From contig MU006216.1 of assembly GCA_010093685.1 (NCBI GenBank), positions 31,265 through 95,264 on the forward strand: a stretch of 64,000 nucleotides of DNA. Reading direction: 5' to 3'. Made by a program: the position numbers and the translations under genes. Of this stretch, positions 55,944-64,000 are shown piece by piece. The stretch's first letter is position 1. The number at the start of each line of letters is the position of its first letter. This DNA comes from Ophiobolus disseminans. Its lineage: Eukaryota > Ascomycota > Dothideomycetes > Pleosporales > Phaeosphaeriaceae. The notes under the pieces were generated by a model that saw nothing but the letters and a program-made list of their open reading frames with translations, was not told the DNA's origin and made no database searches.

Positions 55944-57356
55944 CTACTCTATGTACTCTTGGTTAAACCAGGGAAGAGCTAGCAGTTCAGCAGCTGACAG
56001 GCGATCTTTGGGATCATACTTTAGGGCGGACCTTATCACTGCAAGGAGTCTGGCACTTTCATTATATGTCATGTTTTTCAGCTTTCTCTCCTGAAATCTT
56101 TGCTCGAGCGTATGGCCAACCAAGATATCACTGGGTATCTCTGACTCTCCCACATCTGACCGAATTTGTTTTCCATCCTTATTGAAATATCTCTTCCCGC
56201 GAGGCCATCTCTCGAACATCGCTGGAGGTAATGGTCCGAGGGCGTGAATCATTTGGAGGAGATGATCGTCGTTGTTTTCCTGGAGGGCTTGGTCGTTACG
56301 ATCTGCTCCCGGAAGGGAATCGCCATCACCCTCCTGGGGGAGATTGTTATCATTGCTCGTTCCGTGCAGATGGTTGGTATTGGTGCGCGCCAGGTTGAAT
56401 GGTGGCATGACAAACATAGGTGCCCTAGTGAAGAGCTCGAACAGAAGGCAGCCAAAGCTCCAGATGTCAATCCGGTGATCGAAACTGGACTGGAGTACGA
56501 CCTCGGGGGCGCGCAGCCCGTTTGCGATGACTGGTGTCGCAGGAGGGTCATTGGAGAGGAACGCTGCTTGATATCAGGGCTGTTGACTCAAGACTTGACA
56601 AGTAGTACGTACCGGCACCAAGGTCAGAGAGCTTCAGCTCAACCGGTTCTTCACGATCCCAGAACTCCGTAAGCGGCCGGTTTTCATAGATGCGCTCAGG
56701 AATTTTTGGATTGCCTTTGACCCCCGTAGACCAGCATTTGCCTCCAGGAGAAGGTTGTTGAATTGGGTAGGTAAGGGACAGAAGCAGGTTTCCAGGATTT
56801 GAATCACTGTGCGCAATTCCTAAGTCGTGAAGGCATTTCAGTGCCGTTAGTAGCTGCTGGCATACTGATTTGGCCTGCCAAGCAGGGATTGGATTAGAGT
56901 CAGGATCGTAACATGCCGCGACAGCGGGCCCCATGGGCTCAAAGACCAAGCACTCATGCTCACCGTTCGGACCATCGTGCTTGAAGCTATCCAGAAGTGT
57001 AACGATGTGGCCTCGTGCAGTGGCGTTGGCATGTGTGATCTGGTTAATTTGTACTTCTTTGGACGTACTGGATGCCTCGGAGCTCAAGATTTTGATTGCG
57101 ACGTACGGAAATTCACTTTTTGGTACCTGGTTAGCAAGTAAACGATACAGGCGCTGGAGGTGTGGTACCTAGTGCACTCCGCGAGCCACACAGTTGAGAA
57201 CGACCCGTGGCCCAGCTTGCGAATGATCTTGTACTGGTAGCGATCCGCTTGAAATTCGTCGCCGATTTTCACGGGATGAAGTTTTCCACGCCCATACGAC
57301 CCAACTCGCTCGGGGTATACTAGCCACCCCGGAAGCTCTCCACCTTCGTAACCCAT
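55944..57356 (-). CDS. SRPK-like serine/threonine protein kinase
   Basis: 434 aa in three exons (57356-57178, 57115-56613, 56566-55944). Kinase subdomains in order: glycine loop KLGHGSFSTVWLAD across intron 1, VAIKIL lysine, LHDLGIAHSDSNPGNLLL (catalytic loop H-S-D instead of H-R-D, with Asp and Asn kept), KLSDLGAG (D-L-G, as in the SRPK group), APEVVLQ, and DIWSFGCLLFELFT. A roughly 60-residue Asn/Asp-rich insert lies after MFVMPPFNLA. SRPK kinases normally phosphorylate SR splicing proteins; these short fungal paralogues form expanded families of unknown targets. The start is chosen before the conserved P-V-K-I-G-D-x-F; an upstream exon cannot be excluded. Confidence 0.82.
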
Positions 57357-58067
57357 TGGCCAAAGCTGAGGTCTGGACGGCCAGGTTGGTCTGGAAGACG
57401 TCGGTCAAAGTATCGATTCTTTGGGAGGCAGCTGATCCGCCAAGTATCCAGGATCGAGCGCCAGGTGCCTTTTGCTGCCTAACAACAAGGATGTCAGGCG
57501 CGAGAGTAGCTAGACAGTCTGATTATAGATACCCAAACATCGTGAGGAGACAAGTGCGGATCAGTCGATTTGCAGGTGCTCAGGTGATGGAAGGCACTTG
57601 AACAAGGAGCTTAAGGTAACGGCGGAATGCAAACCTAAAATAAGATGCGGTAGGCAAAGTGGTTCGGGTTGAAATAAGCGCCAAATCTGAATCGAGTTCC
57701 GCATTTGAATCGACCCCGCACTAGCGTGTCGCACGGGGCCACTGAAGTTGTGAACGGCAGCTGGTAGTCGTCTCTCACGAGGTCAGCACCCAAGACACCT
57801 GCGTAGCTGCTGTCCAGCCCCGTGCGAGCCGACGCTAAAAGCCTGGCGGGCGTGGCGCGAGGATGGTTTTAGATTAGCGGTATGCACGTTTCTCGGCGTC
57901 TAATTCGTCGTGAGCCCGCCGCAAGAAGACTTGCGTCACCGGCCGCCACCTGGCAACTGCTAAATTCTCTCATCCCCACGATACCATGCTTACACTACGT
58001 CTCAACATCAAACATCCTACTCGCCTCACCCAGCGTGACTTCCTTACAACGTCTGGTTGGAACGAAG
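57357..58067. other. Intergenic, no gene seen
   Basis: A frame in register with the next gene extends up to 57882 and could be an N-terminal extension; otherwise nothing. Confidence 0.4.
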
Positions 58068-59041
58068 ATGAGCAGACAGCCATCTTTGGGGCATGGCACT
58101 TCTGAGATTCGTGATGTAACACGTCTTTTGGAACAACACCAGATACCATGCTGCATTGTTGGCGTGTCGTCGCTTATGTTCTACGGCATGCCGCGAGTTC
58201 GGGATGTATGGACCTCCACGCGGCGTTATGCAGGTCGAAACTAATATCTGAATAGAAATGGGAAATATGCGTACCTTCCAAGAGGATAGACGAGGCGATA
58301 GAAATCCTTCAGAGACGAGTTGAATATGTCCATGCCAAACAGAAGCAGGATCCTCAACCTCTATCGCTTGCGCACACATACACATGGTTTCAGGGAAATG
58401 TAGTGGACTATAAATTCTGCTTGGTTCCCTCTACGCACGCACGAATATCAGTAGAGCAAACTCAGGTTCGCAGAAGTCGTAACGGCGTTCCCTATGCACC
58501 GTTGAAAGAGTTGGTGCAGAGCTATTTGGACATTTACGACATGGACTCGCTTTGCGACATTGTTGATGGAGCTAATCTAAGTTATGCATGGGGCGAGGCA
58601 TGCTTGGATCTCAGCGGAACTACTGACGTAGAATGGGCGCAGGAGCGTAATGCAGAGCTGATGGGAGGTAATAGAAAGTTTGAACCCGCGTTGGTTGGCA
58701 GCGTATTTCCAACAGCTCGGATAGAAAAGAAGTTTCTGTGGGAGAAGACGATTGAAGAAAAGGAGCAACGTTTAGCCCAGGTTATGCTGCCTGCAGAGCT
58801 GTTTGAGACACGGTTTATGCTGAAGGGGAAGTCTGGGCAGGCGCCCACTGCCACACTCCATTCACCAACTTCCTATAACGGTTGTGAACTATATCCCAGA
58901 CCCATTCAGAAGCTGTTGTCGGTTGTGACGATGGTGCCAGTGCTTGTGTTCCCAATCCGAGCGTATTTGTCGACGAAGGCACCTCTCCTACGACACAGGC
59001 CCATCGTTGGTGTGTATCATCCTCGTAGTAGTGGTAGATGA
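58068..59041 (+). CDS. Fungal nucleotidyltransferase-like hypothetical protein
   Basis: Exon 1 at 58068-58205 and exon 2 at 58256-59041 (phase-0 intron). It has VTRLLEQHQIPCCIVGVSSL then MFYGMPRVRD and, across the junction, WEICVPSKRIDEA. This matches a common Pezizomycotina family whose I-P-C-x-V-G-x-x-A-L-x-Y-G-x-x-R-V-x-x-D-W-D-I-C-V-P block resembles a nucleotidyltransferase-type fold (fold assignment from memory). The usual D-W-D reads K-W-E here, so activity is doubtful. The last about 75 codons run antisense through the 3' part of the gene at 58815-59444, so the native C-terminus may be altered. Confidence 0.55.
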
Positions 59042-59444
59042 AGCAAAACTTCTCCACGGAGGTGTGTCCCTGAGGGTTCACGTCGTACCTAGTAACATAT
59101 TTTTGGGCCCAGATTTTGAAAGTATAGTGCTGTCTGTCGTCGCGTGTAGACCTGACCTGAGGATAAGTCAGTCCAGCTATTGTGAAGGTCAAAGAGACGA
59201 GATTGAAAAGAGTGGAAGATGATCTGGGTCCGTGGGGCACGCACATGAGGTGGGCATGGTATGGATAGTAAGGGGGGTCCTCCGTGTTCATTGCTTGAGC
59301 ACACGCGTTTATGAAGCCCGAGATGCATGTCCTCATGCTCGGTTGAAGGGAGTACTGGTTGCCCTCCCACGTGATTCGAAGAGCCTGTCCGCTGGATGCA
59401 GCAGACGTGGCATCTGAAGAGGTCGATGGCGCGTAATACGACAT
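58815..59444 (-). CDS. Hypothetical protein with WVWD...WQW C-terminus
   Basis: 209 aa from ATG 59444 (MSYYAPSTSSDATSAASSGQ). Low-complexity N-terminus, central region with HYTFKIWAQKYVTRYDVNPQ and FCFIYHYYEDD, and a C-terminal EWVWDIVHNRYRKLVNGVWQ motif seen in assorted fungal unknowns. It overlaps the 3' end of the plus-strand gene by about 225 bp. One short intron within the STLFNLVSLTFTIAGLTYPQ segment is possible, since that segment is unlike its surroundings. Function is unknown. Confidence 0.55.
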   Translation of the reverse strand: MSYYAPSTSSDATSAASSGQALRITWEGNQYSLQPSMRTCISGFINACAQAMNTEDPPYYPYHAHLMCVPHGPRSSSTLFNLVSLTFTIAGLTYPQVRSTRDDRQHYTFKIWAQKYVTRYDVNPQGHTSVEKFCFIYHYYEDDTHQRWACVVGEVPSSTNTLGLGTQALAPSSQPTTASEWVWDIVHNRYRKLVNGVWQWAPAQTSPSA

Positions 59445-60527
59445 CGCAGTGAGGTAGGTAGAGTTCGTGGTGTTCAAGTTCGATCCAATGTAGTGAAGCG
59501 GTTGTTGCAGTTGATATTGAAATTCTCGCGTATAGTGTGTATTGAGATATTTAGCAAATAATTCAAGGGAGTTAAACAGAAATAAATAGTCTGCAAAAGC
59601 GCTCTCCAGCGGAAACCTGTTGCAGGAAGAGTGTGTGGGTCAAGTCATATCCCTGTCCCACATACGCGCTGTTGTCGTCTGTGGGAATGATGGGCTTGCC
59701 ATTATCGCTCGTCTCAACAATTATCGCTCGCCTCGACGATTATGAAGTGAAGTAGAATGAAGTGAAGTGGAATGAAGTGGGGTGAGATAAAATGTGGTGA
59801 AATGAGGTAAAGTGGAATGAGTGAAATGACATAGAGTGAGATGATATGAGGTGGGATGGAGTGAAATGGATTGAATAAACAAAGCGAAGATGCCGAATAG
59901 AACCCGCAAGATGACGCTCCTTGAGTTTCTCAATGCCTATCACGAAAATCTGCACTTAGGTATCACCGTTCAGACCGACCTCTACATTGATAGAATCAAG
60001 AGCCAATTTATGAAACGCAATTGCAGGACGAAGCGCTAAACCTCGCTAGGTTGTATCGAATTAGCCGTGCCCAAGCCTGAAGAGTGTGACTATCTATACA
60101 GTGCTTACTGGCCATTACCACGATGTAGAAAGTGACGCGCGACGCTTTTGCGGCGATAGTGGAAAGAAACGAAAGCGTCGGTGGGCGATGTTGAGATGGT
60201 CTGCTTGAGCTAGAATCTGATGGGGCCTTCCAAGCAACCGTACCAAGTGCCGGCTTCCGGCGGCTGCCTGTTCACTTCTACGCTGTCGCATTGGCAGCTT
60301 TCTTCTGCACCCGCAGCCCCTACGAAATTTCGGTCCAGCCTTGTTCCATCTCCGCTGCGGCATGTCCTCGACTCAGCTGTCTTCTTCTGCACTCAAGCTT
60401 CTGGAGGTCCCTCTTTGCCCAACATACTTGATCGACGTCGGGCTGCTTGAAGACTCCTGGGGTGCAGATTAGGCAGAAGCGCAACCACGAACCAGCCCAG
60501 CTACACAGCACCTTCGACACTGCGACG
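59445..60527. other. Gene-poor stretch with a purine-rich repeat
   Basis: Contains the degenerate GAAGTG repeat listed separately and no credible gene. Confidence 0.5.
59743..59875. repeat. Degenerate purine-rich repeat (GAAGTGAART-like)
   Basis: About 130 bp with G, A and T almost exclusively on this strand, built of variable 5- and 10-bp units such as GAAGTG, GAATG, GAGATG. A decayed micro- or minisatellite. Confidence 0.75.
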
Positions 60528-61528
60528 ATGGACCATTTCGAGCTTTGGCCTTGGTATCCAAAAGGAGCTAGCCATTTCATCGCTGCTGGCGCTAGTTGTT
60601 ACATCGGCGTTGTTGACTAGGAAACTGTCCTCAAATTCCCCCTTGTACCTCCAGAGGAAACAGATGTCTACACATCCAAGGCCTTGAGTCTGGCAGGAAC
60701 GTTAGGGAAGCCGCGGTCAAAGGTCTTGATGTCGAAGAACAAATACTCCATACGTTAGGACAGCACCCTAGAATTATACGCCTCATACATAAGCACGAAG
60801 ACGGTCTCCTGCTCGAATATATGCCAAACGGATCAGTCGAAAAATATCTACGAAATATTGCCCCCAATACACCCATGGACCAAAGATTGAAGTGGGCATC
60901 GCAAGCCGCAGAGGCTCTTGCTTACGCACACGACAAAAATGTCCTCCATTGCGACTTCAGCGTTGGCAACCTTCTTCTTGACCGCGACCTCAACATTAAG
61001 CTGTGTGATTTTCAAGGGCGACTTCTGCACCCTGATGGAACAGTTGTTCTCAATGGCGGTGCAGCTGACGGTAACATGTCATCAATGCCACGACCAGACC
61101 GAAACTATTGCACCCGCAAGACGGATATATTTGCCTTAGGAACAGCCATGGACTTCATGATGACCGGCCAGCCACCTTATCCGGACCTGGACACCATAGA
61201 TGATGAGGGCGAGATCCGAACTCGATTCGAAGATGGTGAATTTCCTCCTTTGGAACAGCATCAAGGAGGTGAAGTTGTTCGAAGTTGCTGGAAGGGTCAT
61301 TACGAGAGTGCTATAGAGGTCATGCTTGCTCTGCAAACTTTATTTTGGATCTTCCTTCCTACAATTTGCCTTTGTTTACTGCTCTGTATCAGCCCGTCAT
61401 ATGTAGTACGTACCAACGACAAGCCATGTAAGACAAGCATATGGAGAGATAAGGGAGAGCGCAAGAAGGGACTGAATTTGATGGTTGCGACCAAGACGCT
61501 GATAGCTTCTGCTGTTCGAAGAGCTTGA
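60528..61528 (+). pseudogene. Fungal protein kinase, broken (TAG and frameshift)
   Basis: ATG 60528 opens a frame with GASCYIGVVD, TAG (60618-60620), ETVLKFPLVPPEE. A one-base shift near 60680 then leads to the frame RNVREAAVKGLDVEEQILHT...GLLLEYMPNGSVEKYL. Next are the catalytic loop VLHCDFSVGNLLLDRDLNIK (H-C-D-F-S-x-x-N form) and TDIFALGTAMDFMMTGQPPY. This is the small HCD-type kinase family expanded in filamentous ascomycetes. After about 61330 the frame continues as hydrophobic, non-family residues. From the second frame alone (ATG about 60821) a truncated protein lacking the ATP-binding lobe could be made. Confidence 0.7.
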
Positions 61529-61731
61529 TGACGGCATCAAGACCGACCACAATCTCTGTAATGCCTGCAACAACCAGATTCTTGATGCCTAATCTTTGAA
61601 GAAGGTAGTGCTTAATGTCCTCTTCCTATAAGCTAACAATGAGTGAAGCTCGTGTACAGAGAAACTGGGGTCGTTTCGAAGGCGTTGAGAGCTGAACGAG
61701 AGCGGCTGGCAAAGCGACGCAGGCATTACCG

Positions 61732-63905
61732 TACGCGATCACGTACTGTACCGTGGGATCCGAGGCAACGCCCGGTGCGGGGCAACGCCCGCAGGGAAAC
61801 TCAACCCCTGTATTCACCCCAAACTTCAATCACCCACCACACCACCAATATTTGAGCAATGGAGGAGGCACTGGCAGCAATTGAAAGCCTGGATAAAGGC
61901 AAAAAATTCTCGTACCAACAAATTGCTGACACGTATGGTGTGAACAGATCTACACTGTCTAGAAGACACAGAGGTGTTCAAGGCACAAGAGAAGAGGCTG
62001 CAGCCACTATGCAACTACTCAGTGTCCACTAAGAGAGGGAGCTAGTGAAGTATCTCAATGGGCTGACCTTGAGGGGCCTTCCACCTACTAGAGAGATAAT
62101 GCAGAACTTTGCATGTGGGGTGGCCAAAAAGGATGTGGGAGAAGGGTGGGTTAGGAGGTTTGTGGAGCGCCACAGTGAATCTCTTATCCTCAAATAGACT
62201 GCTGGAATGGACCACAATCGCCACAAAGCTGATTCAGTGAAGAAGTACAACCTATACTTTGATCTTCTGGAGGCTAAGATCACTGAGTATTTAATTCTCC
62301 CTGAGAATTCATACAATATGGATGAAAAGGGCTTTATAATTAGAAAGATTAGGAAAAGCAAGAGGATCTTCAGCAGAGCTTTGTGGGAGAGTGGGCAAGT
62401 AAAAGAGGTTATTTAAGATAGGAGTAGAGAGTGGATATCCACTATAGCCTGTATTGGAGCTAATAGAACTGTTCTCCCACCTGGTGTCATATTTGAAGGA
62501 CTTCACGGTAATATTAGAGATACCTAGGTAGCTGAGATACCTGAGGAACTACCTATCTTTGGTACCTCATCACCTACTGGATGGAGTAACGACCAAATTG
62601 GACTTGCCTGGCTTACTCAGATCTTTCAACACTATACTAAAGAGAAAGCAGGGAGGTGTTAGAGGCTCCTCCTTCTAGATGGCTATGGATCTCATATCAC
62701 AAGAGGTTTCCTCTCATTCTGTGATATGAATAGGATTATAGTGATGATCTTTCCACCTCATGCAACTCACAGCCTTCAGCCTTTAGATGTGGTTATGTTT
62801 AAGTCGCTCTCATCTAAGTACTCCTAAGCTCTCACCACCTTCACCCACAAGTCCTTAGGCCTCCTCCTAGTCAAGAAGGGTGACTTCATCCCGTTGTTTT
62901 AGACTGCCTGGCTCTCCTCCTTCAAGAAAGACCTCATCCTCAAGGCTTTCAAGGCTACTGGAGTGTGGCTAAGAAACAGAGAGGCTGTACTCAAAAAATT
63001 CAAACAACAACACCCTGCCAATTCAAAGACCTCCAACTTCACCTCACTTGAGGACGCTGATTAGGGGAAGCTTAGAGAGGTGGTACAAGAGGTAGTGAAA
63101 GCTGGGGCTGAAAGAGAGGCTAATCAAGTCACTCAAGCCCTTCACTCATACCAGGTCCAAAACCAGTTGTTACTCTATGAGAACAAGGGCTTGAGAGAAT
63201 CTTTAAGTACAAAAAAGAAGCGCAAGAACCATGGCAGGAAGCTTGATCTGCAGAAGGAGGGTGAATACTATAAAGGTGCAGAGTGGTGGTCTCCAAGGAG
63301 CTTCAAGAGAGCCAGTGAAAGACAGGCTCAAAAGGAACAGGATGAATTGGAGGAAAACCTCCAAAAGGCAGAGAGGAAGCAAATCAAGGCTTCTAATGCA
63401 CTCCTCAAGAAGAGGCTTTAAGAAGAGAAGCGTGTTAAGAGAGAGAGGCTGAAAGAGGAGAGGGAGAAGGAGAAGGAAAGGAAGGCTCAGAAACAGGCCC
63501 ACAAGAAACAACAAAAAGAGATGGAAAAACAAGCTGCAGATGCCTGGAAATTTGCGCGTCAATCCTAAAAGGCTCAATTCACAGGCCCAAAGAAACAGGG
63601 CCTAAAAAGGAAGGTTGTAGAGGAGTGCACTGAAGGTGCTGGTAGTGGTGGTGGTAGTGAATTATCCTAAGCACCCCCACCTAAAAAGACCAGGTTAGGG
63701 CGCAGCATCACTATTCCAAGTAAACTTAGATTGTAGAAATTGACCGCATTGCCTTGTTTGACTATTCCATTCACTCTCAGGTAATTGCAGCATGTGGTGG
63801 TGGTGAATCAATTTACTTAAGTTGGTGGGCAGGTTTTGGTGTTCACGGGCGTTGCCCCGAAACGGGCGTTGCCTCGAACCCCATGGTAATGCACGCGATC
63901 GCGTA
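61732..63905 (+). mobile_element. Complete pogo/Fot1-like DNA transposon (2170 bp)
   Basis: Flanked by TA duplications (61732-61733 and 63904-63905). The inverted ends begin CGCGATCACGTAC at 61734 and, read from the other side, CGCGATCGCGTGC. Both ends carry a GAGGCAACGCCC block followed by GGGGCAACGCCCG, so the imperfect TIRs extend about 60 bp. The interior is one transposase gene on the same strand. Confidence 0.9.
61859..63736 (+). pseudogene. Pogo-like transposase, 625-codon frame with 11 internal TAA/TAG
   Basis: From ATG 61859 (MEEALAAIESLDKGKKFSYQ) to TAG 63734 the register never shifts. Domains: Psq-type helix-turn-helix (QQIADTYGVNRSTLSRRHRG), Tc5/CENPB-type DNA binding (GEGWVRRFVERHS). 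The DDE_1 catalytic core has NSYNMDEKGF, LLLLDGYGSHIT and PPHATHSLQPLDVVMF. A long charged coiled-coil tail (KEKERKAQKQAHKKQQ) follows. Eleven stops interrupt it, several where Gln is expected (R-C-x-R-L-L-L-L-D-G, V-H-x-E-R-E-L). All are TAA or TAG, and every Trp codon seen is still TGG. The element cannot move by itself as it stands. Confidence 0.85.
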
Positions 63906-64000
63906 ATGCACAGCCAACACCATCTTGACGTTTTTGAAAATGAGGCTGTGCAACCACCCACAATAGCTATTATCACAAGATTTTATAGAATAATAGTAAA

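Noticed and set aside
62029..62361. 110-codon hydrophobic minus-strand frame
   Set aside because: Antisense of the pogo transposase gene.
45131..63736. Alternative genetic code with TAA/TAG as glutamine
   Set aside because: Neighbouring intact genes end normally at TAA and TAG, so the pattern is mutation in transposons rather than recoding.

Overview
This window looks like nuclear DNA of a filamentous ascomycete (Pezizomycotina, probably Dothideomycetes; the class is a guess). Genes carry many short introns (about 45-60 nt, GTRNGT...CTRAC...YAG). Both conserved housekeeping genes and fungal-only families are present (HET domain, DUF3435 tyrosine recombinase, SRPK-like kinases). Damaged genes and transposons often carry transition-type nonsense codons, as expected after RIP-like mutation. 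All splice models and motifs were read by eye; no search or alignment program was run.

1-13 kb is a mostly ordinary block: PRMT5 (cut by the window start), a DUF423 membrane protein, an aldo/keto reductase, a 280-bp TA-flanked foldback element, a GNAT acetyltransferase, a broken secreted-protein gene, a cytochrome P450, an ABM-like protein and the U3 snoRNP protein IMP4.

13-29.4 kb is the most interesting part: a tandem array of at least ten small secreted cysteine-containing proteins (104-139 aa) not recognised as any named family. They share a signal peptide, a G-C-x-C-x-[FWY]-[FWYH] motif, a phase-2 intron directly after that motif, and a closing aromatic-x-C in the last exon. About half carry lesions: nonsense codons, a destroyed splice donor, ATG-to-ACG start changes, and one copy split by two solo LTRs with perfect 5-bp target duplications. 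A two-domain relative (13274-14119) sits at the edge. Three larger secreted-protein genes of a second family (6.7-8.0, 24.9-26.5 and 26.9-28.7 kb) lie in and beside the array, all damaged. The pattern is that of a fast birth-and-death cluster, such as a host- or competitor-interaction (candidate effector) locus; the role is inference.

30.5-43.4 kb returns to conserved genes: ORC6, an unknown N-anchored fungal protein, a secreted protein with two I9-like modules, a SET-domain protein with a signal peptide, KRR1, a short-chain dehydrogenase, and a four-exon HET-domain protein followed by an alpha-L-rhamnosidase fragment.

44-64 kb is accessory. It has a U2 snRNA gene, then a decayed DUF3435 tyrosine recombinase (the captain type of Starship giant transposons) and a degraded island with AAA-ATPase, Copia, pogo and Argonaute fragments. 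A C2H2 gene, an SRPK-like kinase, two small convergent genes, a broken kinase and a complete 2.17-kb pogo-like element follow. The pogo element's 625-codon frame has 11 internal TAA/TAG codons but no TGA and no frameshift.
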